Source: Polyangiaceae bacterium (GTDB lineage Bacteria > Myxococcota_A > Polyangia > Polyangiales > Polyangiaceae). Taken from it: DNA of 64,000 nt. Below the pieces are notes generated by a model. That model was not told the origin of the DNA. It searched no databases and saw only the letters and a list, made by a program, of their open reading frames with translations. Of this stretch, positions 1 to 8,744 are shown in pieces. The DNA is taken from NCBI GenBank assembly GCA_041389725.1, contig JAWKRG010000005.1, positions 496,001 to 560,000 of the forward strand, in the 5' to 3' direction. The first letter of the stretch is position 1. Every line of letters begins with the position of its first letter. The position numbers were made by a program, and so were the translations under genes.

Positions 1-2
1 TC

Positions 3-608
3 GCCGACAAACATGCGTCGAGGGACGAGGACGATGCGTCGCCCACCACGTCGAGCCAACGACGCATCGTCCCGCAGCCGTCCTCTCGACTCGGGCCCGC
101 GCTCGCGGTTGGTGCCGTCGCCTTGGGCGTGGCTGCGTTCTTTGCCCTGCGCCCGCCGACGCCCCCTGAGACGAGCGCCACCGCCACAGCGCCCGCCGTC
201 AGTCCTCGGTTGACGCCCTCCGCCGACGCCGCGCTGCAGGCGCCGTCGCCGTCACCGAGCCCAGCTCCTGCGCCTGCGCCCGCGCCGCGGCCGGTCCCGC
301 GCCCCACCCTTACCCACAGCGCGGCCGCGCCGTCATCCCCTTCGCCAGCGCCGAGTGCTCTGGCGATAGCCGGGCGCGGCGTGCTCAATCTCACTTCGAC
401 GCCCCCGGCGCTTGTCAGCGTGGACGGTCGCAGCCGTGGCACCACCCCCGTGATGGGAATCGATCTCGCGGCAGGCCCGCACTCGGTGCAGTTCAAGAGC
501 CCCTTGCTCGACGAGCGCGTCCCTGCGCAAGTGACGCTCGGTGCCGGCCAGACGCGCACCGTGCACGCCGACTTCACGGCGGCGAGCCCGCGCGTGTACG
601 TGCGCTGA
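3..608 (+). CDS. C-terminal part of a PEGA-domain membrane protein (partial)
   Basis: The reading frame is open from base 3, so the 5' part lies outside the window. Visible in order are a short hydrophilic stretch, one hydrophobic segment (about 20 residues starting LGPALAVGAV), a Pro/Ala/Ser-rich linker of about 65 residues, and a C-terminal PEGA-like domain (LTSTPPALVSVDGRSRGTTP ... LAAGPHSVQF). In myxobacteria this layout is typical of the non-kinase half of membrane Ser/Thr kinases, but no kinase motif is visible here, so that identity is inference. The stop codon lies inside a 21-bp tandem duplication. Confidence 0.75.
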   Translation, partial: ADKHASRDEDDASPTTSSQRRIVPQPSSRLGPALAVGAVALGVAAFFALRPPTPPETSATATAPAVSPRLTPSADAALQAPSPSPSPAPAPAPAPRPVPRPTLTHSAAAPSSPSPAPSALAIAGRGVLNLTSTPPALVSVDGRSRGTTPVMGIDLAAGPHSVQFKSPLLDERVPAQVTLGAGQTRTVHADFTAASPRVYVR

Positions 609-638
609 GCATTGACGTACGCGCGCTGAGCATTCGCG
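597..638. repeat. 21-bp tandem duplication spanning a stop codon
   Basis: Two imperfect 21-bp copies (597-617 and 618-638), each containing GCGCTGAGCATT. The first copy contains the TGA stop of the upstream gene, so the end of the reading frame was itself duplicated. Confidence 0.7.
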
Positions 639-674
639 TAAGCGTCGCGCGTTCACTCGGGCATGCGAACGCCA

Positions 675-1133
675 TCAAGGTACGACAAGTTTGCGGAACC
701 GCGCCGCCATCCTGACCGGTGTTCCGTAGCCGGCGTAGGAATCAACGCAGTGCCCATCGGCATCGAAGCCCGCGAACATCGGGATCAGTTTCGTCGCACA
801 CCCTGCGGGCTCCAAACGCTCCCTGTCGTCGGACGAGTCGAACTCCACGAAGCGGAAGTCGCCAAGTATCGTGTCATAGCGCCCCGCACCTACGTCGGCC
901 TTGAACTTCTTGCACGTCCCGCACCACGGGGCGCTCACGACAACCAGCAGCTGCCGGCCGTCTTTGCGCGCCTGCGCCTGCAGGCGGGGCAATATCGTCT
1001 CCACTTCTCCCGGCGGCGCCCTCTGAATCTGCGTTCCCGCGCGCTGCTCCAGCTCCGCAGCCGCTGGGGTCGACTGGTTGCAGGCCAACAGAGCCGCCAA
1101 AATCAGCGCAAGATCGAAGACGCGAATGCGCAT
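675..1133 (-). CDS. Thioredoxin-fold lipoprotein
   Basis: A 152-residue exported protein. A lipoprotein signal peptide ends at lipobox LLAC (Cys18). A thioredoxin-like domain follows with the redox motif WCGTC (cysteines about 71 and 74), then a YDTILGDF/VEFD stretch typical of the DsbD-gamma/thioredoxin_7 class. The likely role is disulfide reduction or a redox relay on the periplasmic side. The start at 1133 was chosen over an in-frame start at 1238 because it places the signal peptide at the N terminus. The gene is convergent with the PEGA protein. Confidence 0.8.
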   Translation of the reverse strand: MRIRVFDLALILAALLACNQSTPAAAELEQRAGTQIQRAPPGEVETILPRLQAQARKDGRQLLVVVSAPWCGTCKKFKADVGAGRYDTILGDFRFVEFDSSDDRERLEPAGCATKLIPMFAGFDADGHCVDSYAGYGTPVRMAARFRKLVVP

Positions 1134-1301
1134 GGGCAGCTGCCATGATGCGGCCAGGTCGAAGTCCGCGCAAGACGATAGAAGCGATGATCGTGTCTCA
1201 TGTCGTTCGCGATGACGGCGACAGCGACGCGTGCCCAAGCTCCACCCAGCGCCGAAACTCGTCCGGTCCGCAAGGTGGGACCAAGGCAGCCGCGCAAGCG
1301 C

Positions 1302-1826
1302 TCACGGCGCCGCGCGCGTGAGTCCACCGGTTTGGCGCAGAGCCTCGTACAGCGCGATGGATACGGCGTTGGAGAGATTCAGGGAGCGCACTGCGCCCGG
1401 CATGGGGATGCCGATCACTTGGTCCCGCTTCTGCTCTAGAAGCGTTTCGGGCAAGCCCACGCTTTCGCGTCCGAACACCAGCGCGTCTCCAGCGCGAAAC
1501 TCCACGTCGAGGTAGGAGCGCGTCGTCTTCGTGCTGAAGAGCCAACTGCGCGGCGGCGCGTCGTTGGCAAAGATGTCGCTCTCGGCGGCAGCGAAGTCGT
1601 CGTGGGTACGCACGTCCACCAGGTGCCAGTAGTCGAGGCCGGCACGGCGCACCGCATGTTCGTCGATGCGAAAGCCGAGGGGCCCGACCAAGTGCAGCAC
1701 GCTGCCCGTGGCTCCGCACAGGCGAGCGATGTTGCCCGTGTTCGGAGGGATCTCGGGCTCCACCAGGACCACGTGGAAGGGTCGGTCGACTCCTCGGCCC
1801 CGCAGGCGTTCGGGCGTGTTCGCCAT
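1302..1826 (-). CDS. trmL: tRNA (cytidine/uridine-2'-O)-methyltransferase, TrmL type
   Basis: A 174-residue SPOUT-fold methyltransferase that methylates the ribose of the wobble nucleotide of leucine tRNAs with S-adenosylmethionine. Family landmarks are VLVEPEIPPNTGNIARLCGA at the N terminus, GRESVGLPE in the middle, and IPMPGAVRSLNLSNAVSIAL forming the trefoil-knot cofactor site. The first 17 residues are an extension relative to typical members, which begin near FHVVLVEPEIP, but no better start is visible. Cytoplasmic and probably monocistronic. Confidence 0.93.
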   Translation of the reverse strand: MANTPERLRGRGVDRPFHVVLVEPEIPPNTGNIARLCGATGSVLHLVGPLGFRIDEHAVRRAGLDYWHLVDVRTHDDFAAAESDIFANDAPPRSWLFSTKTTRSYLDVEFRAGDALVFGRESVGLPETLLEQKRDQVIGIPMPGAVRSLNLSNAVSIALYEALRQTGGLTRAAP

Positions 1827-1980
1827 GGGCCGAGCCTAGCGGACGGGCCGGGCCGCGCGGGGGAGGGGCCTCGAATGCCCTGAGATCTGGGCCGTCTAGC
1901 GCTGGATTTTCATCTTTCGACTCGCGTGCTTGACGAAAATCCCAGCCGCCAAGTAGCCTCGCCCGGGCGGAGTTGGATAC

Positions 1981-3096
1981 GTGGGATTCATGACCCGTTT
2001 CGCAGCGTTTGCTGCCGGCACCCTGCTGCTCGCTGCAGCCTCCACGGCGTTAGCCGAGCCTATGGATCCGGCCTTGGAGCGCCTGGTCGTAGACAGCCGC
2101 TGCCATACGGCGGCCGGGGCGATCGTCGATGACCCGCAGATCCAGAGCGAGCTGATCACCGCCACGGGCCGCGGTTGGTGCTCGCCCGACCATGCGGCCT
2201 TCAAGCGGCTGATGAATCAGTACGGCTTTGCGCTCGCGCCCTCGGCGATGCACTCGGCCCGCACCACCGGCTTCGGTGGCTTCCACCTCTCGCTCGAGGC
2301 GGCCTACACCAAGATCGATGACGGCGCTGCCTATTGGCAAAACGGCACGCAGGGGTCGATCGATCCCTCGAGCAACCTGGCATCGATTCGCAACACGAAC
2401 CCATCCAGCATCCTCTCGCTCTACTCCGCCAAGATTCGCAAGAGCTTCGGCTTCGGTTTGGAGCTGACGGGTGCAGTGGGCTTCATGCCCCAGACGAGCA
2501 TCATCTCGGGCGGCGCGGACGTGCGGCTCTCTCTGCTGGAAGGCTTTCGCACTGGCTTCGCGGGCATCTTGCCGGACGTCGCGGTGGGTGGCGGCGTGCG
2601 CACGATCACGGGCACGCCGCAGTTCCAGATGACCACGGTGGGGTTGGACGCGCAGATCTCCAAGCCCCTGCCCATCGCCGACTCCAGCGTGATCACGCCG
2701 TGGATTGGCTACCAGTACCTCTGGATTTTCGCCGACTCGGGCCTGGTGGACTTGACCCCGGCCACGGATGCGGTGGGCTACTGCAACTACGCCGGGCCGA
2801 ACGTGCCGGGCAACGGCGACATAAACAAACCTGGCCAGTTCGACGGACAACCCGTGTGTATCAACGGCTCGCCCCTCGACTTCAACAACAACGTCGTTTT
2901 CAACAAGGCTCGCCTCGAGCGGCAGCGCTTGATGATCGGCTTGAACTATCGCTACGAGATGGTCATGGTGGGCGGCCAGTTCATCACGGACATCGTGGAC
3001 CCCGCGGACGCGCAGAACTCCGACTCCGACAGTGAAGACCTCAAGGGCGAAGATCGCCAGTGGACGATCGTGCTCGAAGCCGGCGCGATGTTCTGA
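1981..3096 (+). CDS. Exported outer-membrane beta-barrel-like protein, unknown role
   Basis: A 371-residue protein with a signal peptide cleaved near ALAEP. The body alternates short amphipathic strands and glycine-rich turns and ends in an aromatic residue (EAGAMF), as expected for an outer-membrane barrel. Function is not recognised. The GTG start at 1981 has a GCGGAG ribosome site 8 bases upstream; an ATG at 1990 is the alternative. Its last codons and stop are duplicated downstream in a 41-bp tandem repeat. Confidence 0.7.
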   Translation: MGFMTRFAAFAAGTLLLAAASTALAEPMDPALERLVVDSRCHTAAGAIVDDPQIQSELITATGRGWCSPDHAAFKRLMNQYGFALAPSAMHSARTTGFGGFHLSLEAAYTKIDDGAAYWQNGTQGSIDPSSNLASIRNTNPSSILSLYSAKIRKSFGFGLELTGAVGFMPQTSIISGGADVRLSLLEGFRTGFAGILPDVAVGGGVRTITGTPQFQMTTVGLDAQISKPLPIADSSVITPWIGYQYLWIFADSGLVDLTPATDAVGYCNYAGPNVPGNGDINKPGQFDGQPVCINGSPLDFNNNVVFNKARLERQRLMIGLNYRYEMVMVGGQFITDIVDPADAQNSDSDSEDLKGEDRQWTIVLEAGAMF

Positions 3097-3195
3097 GCCG
3101 AGCTCAGCCGAACGACACGAGCGGCGCGATGTTCTGAGCCGAGTTCAGCCGGACGACGTCAGCGGCGCGAGCCAAGCTCAGCCGAACAACACGAG
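3082..3195. repeat. 41-bp tandem repeat across a convergent gene junction
   Basis: Two copies of 41 bp (3082-3122, 3123-3163) and a third shortened copy to about 3195. Copy one holds the last codons and stop of the upstream plus-strand gene. Copy three covers the last codons and stop of the convergent minus-strand gene. The repeat unit therefore carries 3' ends for both strands. Confidence 0.8.
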
Positions 3196-4014
3196 TGCCA
3201 CGTAGGCCGCGGCCAGCGCCAGCGAAACGGCTAGCGCCACGGCTCCGGAGACAGCGACGGCCTGGCGGCTTGCGCGCCGCGCGGTGTTCTCGTCCAGGCG
3301 GTGGAAGCCGCGTAGGTAGGCGCGTGCTGCGCGACCCGGAACGTTCAGAGCGAGGGGAATGGCGCGCGCTGCGACGGACAGTCCCGATCCGAACAGCAAC
3401 GCCATCCAGCCGATGGGCAGCGTGACGAAATCCCACGCGCAGGCGTACAAGCCAAAGCGCAGACCGCGGGACTTCTTGCGGGTCGAGCCCAACCGGCGCG
3501 CGGCGGAGTCGAGGCACACGCCGTGGAGCGCGTGAAGTCCGACCATCGCTCCCGATAGACCGGGAATGATCCACGCCACGCCGGACAGCGCCCAGTGCAG
3601 CAACGCGGGATCTGCGACCAACATCGCGGGCAGACCAGGCACGGCGGCGAGGGCGAGAATCGCCGTGACCGCGACCACGCTGGTCACCGCGAGGACTTCC
3701 GCGAGGATCGCGAAGCTCAGCGCGGCCGGCACCGGGCCGTCAGGCAGCGCGGTGAAGAAGGGTTGGCTCTCCAGGGTCGCAAGCTTCGCCGTGTGCCAGA
3801 AGCGTGGCCACAGGGCCATTTTCGGGCGCTCCCAGGGCACGATGGCCACGACCCCGCTTCCTTGGGTGGGCTCCTCTGCGCCGAGGCAGCCCATGCACGT
3901 TGGCGAGCCGCAATGCGCGCAGACCACCGCCGCCGGAACGTCGACCAGCTCCAAGAACGAGTCGTCACGTGCTCGCGCGCTCGTGGGATCCTTCTCTAGG
4001 CGTCTTGCTGCCAA
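3178..4014 (-). CDS. Zinc-ribbon membrane protein, unknown function
   Basis: A 278-residue protein. The N-terminal 50 residues contain a CAHCGSPTCMGC cluster, a probable zinc-binding site. Several long hydrophobic segments follow (about residues 97-125, 140-165, 190-225 and 255-278), so it is a multi-pass inner-membrane protein. Its last codons fall in the 41-bp repeat. The next upstream gene is also a zinc-ribbon membrane protein, and the two may be functionally related. No family assignment is possible by eye. Confidence 0.75.
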   Translation of the reverse strand: MAARRLEKDPTSARARDDSFLELVDVPAAVVCAHCGSPTCMGCLGAEEPTQGSGVVAIVPWERPKMALWPRFWHTAKLATLESQPFFTALPDGPVPAALSFAILAEVLAVTSVVAVTAILALAAVPGLPAMLVADPALLHWALSGVAWIIPGLSGAMVGLHALHGVCLDSAARRLGSTRKKSRGLRFGLYACAWDFVTLPIGWMALLFGSGLSVAARAIPLALNVPGRAARAYLRGFHRLDENTARRASRQAVAVSGAVALAVSLALAAAYVALVLFG

Positions 4015-4092
4015 ACAGGCCCCCGGGAAACAGAGGGTAGCACGGGATGGTGTAACGCTCGCTTTCGCGGCGCCAATCCCCCAGCACTTGGC

Positions 4093-4758
4093 TCAGTGCA
4101 AAGTTTCGGTTCCCGCTTTCACCGGCGCAGCGTCCACATGGCGCCCCAACCACGGCAACTCCGGGAGATCACGAAGACTTCCGCCAAACGTCGCCGCCGC
4201 CGCCAGGCCAATCAAGCTGGTGATCGCGCTCGCCCACAATCCCCAGCCCCAGGAAAAGTCCACGGTCAGATAGCGACTTCCGCCCGGGGGCAGCGAGACC
4301 ATCATCGCGACTTCCCCCAAGGTCATCGCGGCGAACATGCCGCACACGATACGAACGCCACGCATCTTGAACAGACTGCGCCGCGTCCAGACCAAGGGCA
4401 GCATGATGAACCACGCCACCGCTCCGCCCCACAGCCAACCGGCCCTTCCCCGTGCAAGATCGAAGGCCGAAAGCGTGACCAGTTCGGGTCGGCGCATTTC
4501 CACCCAGGGCGCGAAGAAGAACGCGAGGCCCGCGAGGGCCGCCAGGAGCAGCAGACCCTTGGAGCGGCCCAGATACCACCAGGGCAGCGTGCGATGCTCT
4601 GGCGGCGTGATTTCGCCCGCTGCGGCCTCTTCCGCCAGCGCCTCGAGGGAAGGCGGCAGGGAGTCCATGCCCCGCAAGTCGACGCCGCACTCAGGGCAGC
4701 TTTCCGCCTCGCCCTTGGTGAAGAGCTCGCGGCAAAAGGGGCATGCAAGCAGTGTCAT
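4093..4758 (-). CDS. Zinc-ribbon membrane protein, unknown function
   Basis: A 221-residue protein beginning MTLLACPFC. A zinc ribbon (CPFC ... CPEC) occupies the first 27 residues. After a linker come about four hydrophobic segments (LLLLAALAGLAFFFAPWV, a Trp-rich second helix, MFAAMTLGEVAMMV and WASAITSLIGLAAAATF). A longer in-frame extension to 4995 was rejected because it overlaps the divergent rnc gene and has unrelated low-complexity composition. The zinc ribbon implies a cytosolic sensor or partner-binding head. Function unknown. Confidence 0.75.
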   Translation of the reverse strand: MTLLACPFCRELFTKGEAESCPECGVDLRGMDSLPPSLEALAEEAAAGEITPPEHRTLPWWYLGRSKGLLLLAALAGLAFFFAPWVEMRRPELVTLSAFDLARGRAGWLWGGAVAWFIMLPLVWTRRSLFKMRGVRIVCGMFAAMTLGEVAMMVSLPPGGSRYLTVDFSWGWGLWASAITSLIGLAAAATFGGSLRDLPELPWLGRHVDAAPVKAGTETLH

Positions 4759-4890
4759 CGTGTTCGGAGCATAGCCGACCCAGGCCATGCAAGACCGACA
4801 GCGCCAAACCGCCCGAGTTCCCTTCAGATTTGACGCGGCGCGTTGCGTCCGGGTGACCTCTCGACGATTTCGAGCTAAGCCCCGGGTTCC

Positions 4891-5568
4891 GTGAACGACC
4901 TGGCCGAGATCCTGGGCATGTCCCTGGAGGACGACTGCGTAGTGCTCGCGCTGACGCACCCGTCCTACGCCAACGAGCAGGGCAAGGTGGCGCACAATCA
5001 GCGCCTGGAGTTCCTTGGCGACGCCGTACTGGGCTTCTGCGCCGCGGAACTGCTGTTCGCTCGCTACCCCGAGGCCGACGAGGGATCACTGACCCGAATG
5101 CGCGCGCGTCTGGTCAACGCAGATTCCTTGGCGGACTGGGCGCGGAGTCACGGTGTCCCGGGCAGTCTCTTGCTCGGCCGCGGCGCCGAGGGTGGAGGGC
5201 TCCGCGACAGCACCAACGTCTTGGCAGACGCCGTGGAGGCGCTGATCGCCGCCGTCTATCAAACCCAAGGTCTCGATCCGGCGCGAGCGCTGTGTGAGCG
5301 CATTTTGGCCAACGGTCTCGTCGACGCGGACGCACCTGGTGAGCGCGATCCGAAGAGCGCCCTGCAGGAACGCGCCCAGGCGCTGGGCCTGGGAACGCCC
5401 AACTACGAAGTCGTGAACGTCGACGGTCCCGACCACGCTCGACGCTTCGAGGTCGTGGTGCGCCTCGGTGACGACGCCCTGGGTGCCGGCAGCGGGCGGA
5501 GCAAACGGGCAGCGGAGTTCGAGGCGGCGCGGGCCGCATTGGGAAGTGATGTCGTCAAGGAGTCATGA
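4891..5568 (+). CDS. rnc: Ribonuclease III
   Basis: A 225-residue double-strand-specific endoribonuclease that processes rRNA precursors and structured mRNAs. The signature NQRLEFLGDAVLG (residues about 37-48) supplies catalytic Glu40 and Asp44. The second acidic pair sits in LADAVEALIAAVY (Asp113, Glu116). A C-terminal double-stranded RNA-binding domain covers about residues 152-222 (DPKSALQERAQALG ... GSGRSKRAAEFEAA). Start is GTG. The stop overlaps the next gene by ATGA, so the two are co-translated. Confidence 0.96.
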   Translation: MNDLAEILGMSLEDDCVVLALTHPSYANEQGKVAHNQRLEFLGDAVLGFCAAELLFARYPEADEGSLTRMRARLVNADSLADWARSHGVPGSLLLGRGAEGGGLRDSTNVLADAVEALIAAVYQTQGLDPARALCERILANGLVDADAPGERDPKSALQERAQALGLGTPNYEVVNVDGPDHARRFEVVVRLGDDALGAGSGRSKRAAEFEAARAALGSDVVKES

Positions 5569-5990
5569 TGATGCTTGAAGCACTCAGTCGCCGCGCATTC
5601 CTGGGAGGAGTCGCGGCCGCTTGCGCCACCACGGCATTCCCTGCTTGGGCCGGCAGCTACTTGGATCGCGCGGCGCTCTTGGTGCACCAGGCTTCACGCG
5701 ATGCGGACTACCTGCGGTCGCGGCTATCGGACCGCGAGCTCGCCAAGGTCATTCACACCCTGGCCAGCGCACGAGTGGAGGCCGCAGGCTCCATGATCGT
5801 GCCCAAGGAAGTCGGTCAAGCCCATCCGCACTTGCTCCTCGTGCTCGAGAACTACGAGCGCGCGGCCGAGGGCGCAGAGAAGGGGCAGACTCAGCGCTTT
5901 CTCATCTACCAGCTGCGTGCGCGCGACGAAGAGCGCGTCCTCAAGGGCGTGCTCAAGCAGCTCGGTTGGCCCCTGCCTGAAGTGAAGTGA
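5565..5990 (+). CDS. Tat-exported small protein, unknown function
   Basis: A 141-residue protein starting four bases inside the end of rnc. The N terminus has a twin-arginine-like motif (SRRAFLGG) and a hydrophobic stretch ending near AWA, suggesting export by the Tat pathway. The mature part is helical and charged, with no cysteine pair or recognisable domain. Co-translation with rnc is common for unrelated small proteins and does not by itself imply a role in RNA processing. Confidence 0.75.
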   Translation: MMMLEALSRRAFLGGVAAACATTAFPAWAGSYLDRAALLVHQASRDADYLRSRLSDRELAKVIHTLASARVEAAGSMIVPKEVGQAHPHLLLVLENYERAAEGAEKGQTQRFLIYQLRARDEERVLKGVLKQLGWPLPEVK

Positions 5991-5996
5991 GCGCCA

Positions 5997-6040
5997 GGAC
6001 GTGAGCCCTGGCTCGAGAGGACGCGAGCCCTGGTTCGAGC
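5997..6040. repeat. 22-bp tandem duplication between convergent genes
   Basis: Two copies of a 22-bp unit containing GAGCCCTGG (5997-6018 and 6019-6040), directly after the stop of the plus-strand gene and before the stop of the minus-strand gene. Confidence 0.75.
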
Positions 6041-6041
6041 T

Positions 6042-7034
6042 TCAGCGCAGCCCGCGCTCGCTCGCTCGCGGTGAAAGCGGCGTTGCGGGCTTGTGGCGCG
6101 GCACGATACCCGGGCGTGCTCGCTCGCTCAGGTCCCCCATCGGGTCGATGTCCACGTAGGAGAGCAGCGCCGTGTTCTTGCCGGTGACGGCGCCCTTCTC
6201 CAGCTTCGCCAGCACGTCGTTCATCCCCGACTGCAGCTTTTCGCGCATCAAGATCTGACGAATGGATCGCTCTTCTTGCTCAAGAGTTCGCTCGACGGCC
6301 GGCATGCTGCCCCGTCGCCAGATCACGGCGTAGCGTTCCCCTTCTTTGACCGGCGTCGTCACCATCTCGCCGTCCTTGACCTTGTCGGCCGCGGCGTAGA
6401 GCGCGGGATCCACCCGCACCTCCGGGGTCTCCGTCTTTCCGTCGGGGTGCACGAAGCCCAGATCTCCGTCGCGCATGGACGTGGCCTTGTCGAGGGACTT
6501 CTCCCGCGCCTTCTGCGTCCACACGACGGTGCCCTTCAGCTTGGACTGCCGCACGTCGGTCAGGATCTGCTGCGCCTCGGCTTCGCTGTCCACCAAGATG
6601 CGCCAGAGCTTGATCCGCGCCGGAGTGTTGAAGCGATGCGTATTCTCGTCGTAGTACGCTTTGATCTCCCGCGGCGTCACGGGGTTGCTCTTGGTGATCT
6701 CGTCGCGAATCTCCGCTTCGAGGGCTTGGCGCAAGACCTCGCGAATGCGGTCTGCGACCACCGGGGTCTGCTCCAACTTGCGTCGCTTGGCTTCTTCCAC
6801 GTACAGCAGCTCCACCACGGCTTGCTCGTTGACGTAGGTACGTCGCACCTCGGCTGGCGACGCACCCAGACTCTGCAGCTGGAAGGGCGCCATCGCGCGC
6901 ATGCGTTGCTCCAGCTCGCTCGCGGTCAGCGACGCGTCTCCCACCCGCACCACGACGGCGTCGGTATCCGCGCGGGAAAGTGGCGCAACCAAGCCGAGGC
7001 TCAGCAGCAGCCCGAGGCGAGCGGCTGACTTCAT
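6042..7034 (-). CDS. Parvulin-type peptidyl-prolyl isomerase, SurA/PpiC family
   Basis: A 330-residue exported protein with a signal peptide ending near SRADTDAV. An N-terminal SurA-like chaperone helix bundle (about 24-130) is followed by a rotamase domain (about 140-245) with ARIKLWRILV and the MRDGDLGFVHPDG and ALYAAADKVKDGE blocks typical of parvulins. It probably assists folding of outer-membrane or periplasmic proteins. The C-terminal tail is basic and variable. Probably monocistronic or followed by the basic small gene upstream of it on the same strand. Confidence 0.88.
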   Translation of the reverse strand: MKSAARLGLLLSLGLVAPLSRADTDAVVVRVGDASLTASELEQRMRAMAPFQLQSLGASPAEVRRTYVNEQAVVELLYVEEAKRRKLEQTPVVADRIREVLRQALEAEIRDEITKSNPVTPREIKAYYDENTHRFNTPARIKLWRILVDSEAEAQQILTDVRQSKLKGTVVWTQKAREKSLDKATSMRDGDLGFVHPDGKTETPEVRVDPALYAAADKVKDGEMVTTPVKEGERYAVIWRRGSMPAVERTLEQEERSIRQILMREKLQSGMNDVLAKLEKGAVTGKNTALLSYVDIDPMGDLSERARPGIVPRHKPATPLSPRASERGLR

Positions 7035-7067
7035 CTGCGTCCTTGTAACGCGGTCATCGGCGCTCCG

Positions 7068-7523
7068 CTAGCCCCGTCGGCGACGCTTCGCCGCGCGAGC
7101 GGCCTCGTCGTCGGCTTGCGCGATGGCGGCGGCCGCGGCTTCGGGCTCGATGCCCACCACACCGTAGGCGTCGACGCGAAAGCCGTACGCGCGGTGCAGC
7201 TCGACGACCGCTGCCAGCACCTCGGGGTCTGGGTCCGCGCTCATTCGCTTCTTGGTCAGTTTTCGCAGCTGCTTTGGGTCTTCGCCCAACTCGAGAAGTT
7301 CGTGCGCGTGGCTCACGAGCTCCAAGGGCTTGAGCGCACGACCGCGCGCAGTGGTGCCCGCCTCCAGTTCTTCCAACAGGCGCTTGCGACGATTCTCGCT
7401 GCGGCCGTCCTTGCGCGAGCCGCCGGCCAGCACGTCATTGAAAGCGCGACCCGCGCGGCGTTTGGCAATCGCCTCCGGGCTACCGCGTCGGTTCTTGGGG
7501 AGCTGGGACTTGCTGCGCGCCAC
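7068..7523 (-). CDS. Small basic protein, unknown function
   Basis: A 151-residue, Arg/Lys-rich protein without signal peptide or hydrophobic segment. The N-terminal 50 residues are strongly basic and the C terminus ends in a run of arginines, suggesting nucleic-acid or ribosome binding. I do not recognise a family. It lies 33 bases upstream of the isomerase gene on the same strand and may be co-transcribed with it. Confidence 0.65.
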   Translation of the reverse strand: MARSKSQLPKNRRGSPEAIAKRRAGRAFNDVLAGGSRKDGRSENRRKRLLEELEAGTTARGRALKPLELVSHAHELLELGEDPKQLRKLTKKRMSADPDPEVLAAVVELHRAYGFRVDAYGVVGIEPEAAAAAIAQADDEAARAAKRRRRG

Positions 7524-7586
7524 GACTCGCCTCGATGTATAGCAGCTCTCGTGCGTCGCAGCTCACTCCGCGACACGGCGGCGCGC

Positions 7587-8642
7587 TCAGCCCGCGAGGC
7601 GCTCGACGTCGTCCGTGGGTTCCGCGGCTGCGGGTCGCGCTCGCTTCGGCGTCTTCACCGGTGCCACGCGCTCTTCCAAGGGACGAATGCCCTGTGCGCG
7701 CAGGCGTTTGCGCGCCACGCTGAGCGCTTCAGGGCTGGCGTCGATGCCGATGGCGCGGCGGCCCAGTCGCGCAGCCACCGCCACCGTGGTGCCGCTCCCC
7801 GCGTAGGGGTCGAGCACGAGATCGTCTTCGTGGGACAGTGCCTGAATCAACCGCTCCAGTAGCGCTTCGGGCTTCTGCGTCGGGTAGCCCGTGCGCTCCC
7901 GCGATACGGGCGCCACGATGCCGATGTCCCACACATCACCCATGGGAGCACCGGGCGTCGCTTCCTCGGTGGTGCTCGAACGCACACGCCGCCCTCCATT
8001 GCCGACCACGGCGCGCTGCTTCTTGGTGCCCCAGGTCGCCAGCGTGGACGGAGCCAACGGCTCGTACAGCTGTCGGAAGCGCGGCGCCTGGTCTGGATCC
8101 CGCACGTAGCGCAGCAGCACGTCGTGCACGCGCTGAAAGTTGAGCGTCTTGGCCGGCCAGCGTCGATAGCGCCACACGATCTCGCTGGCAAACGCGCGCG
8201 GGCCGAAGATCTCGTCGCAGATCACTTTCACGTAGTGACTCGTCTTCGGATCGACGTGCACCACGACGCAGCCGTCGGGCGTCAGCAGCTCGCGCGTCAG
8301 GGCCAGGCGGTCGCGCAGCGCGCTCAGGTAGTCGTGAAGGCTGTCCCAGCGGTCGTCGAAGGCCGGCCGATGCGTGCGCACCATCTCGCCGGTTTCCTCG
8401 TCGCGGCTGCGTTCCACGCGATCGTGTTGCCGACCCGTGAAGAAGGGCGGGTCCAGGTATGCCAAGGTGACCTGCCCGGCGCAGCGCCGCGTGAGGGCCG
8501 ACAAGGCGAGCAGGTTGTCGCCATCGATCAGCATGTGTGCCGGGTGACCCGCCCGGCGATGCTCCAGCACGGCGCTGGCCACGGCCTGGGGAGAGCTCTT
8601 GCCTGGCCACTCCAGGCGAATGGGCGCAGAGGACTGCGTCAT
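7587..8642 (-). CDS. Solitary DNA methyltransferase, beta-class N6-adenine/N4-cytosine
   Basis: A 351-residue S-adenosylmethionine-dependent DNA methyltransferase. The catalytic motif LAYLDPPF lies at about 62-67, the cofactor motif VLDPYAGSGTT at about 276-286, and the TGYPTQKP block just before it. The order catalytic, target-recognition, cofactor defines the beta class. Start ATG 8642 was preferred over 8681. No restriction nuclease gene is adjacent (the neighbours are a basic protein and divergent trpS), so it looks like an orphan modification enzyme. The substrate base cannot be decided from DPPF alone. Confidence 0.88.
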   Translation of the reverse strand: MTQSSAPIRLEWPGKSSPQAVASAVLEHRRAGHPAHMLIDGDNLLALSALTRRCAGQVTLAYLDPPFFTGRQHDRVERSRDEETGEMVRTHRPAFDDRWDSLHDYLSALRDRLALTRELLTPDGCVVVHVDPKTSHYVKVICDEIFGPRAFASEIVWRYRRWPAKTLNFQRVHDVLLRYVRDPDQAPRFRQLYEPLAPSTLATWGTKKQRAVVGNGGRRVRSSTTEEATPGAPMGDVWDIGIVAPVSRERTGYPTQKPEALLERLIQALSHEDDLVLDPYAGSGTTVAVAARLGRRAIGIDASPEALSVARKRLRAQGIRPLEERVAPVKTPKRARPAAAEPTDDVERLAG

Positions 8643-8744
8643 GGTTCGGGATCGTATCGAGGCCGATCCAGATCGGGCCAAGTATTGGACTCTGAGCGCC
8701 CCTCGCTTGCGAAGCGGCGCAGCCTTCGCTAGGTCCAGTGGCCC

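Noticed and set aside
2050..2850. Long minus-strand reading frame opposite the barrel protein gene
   Set aside because: It is antisense to a gene with signal peptide and barrel pattern; its Arg/His-rich composition is typical of GC-rich shadow frames.
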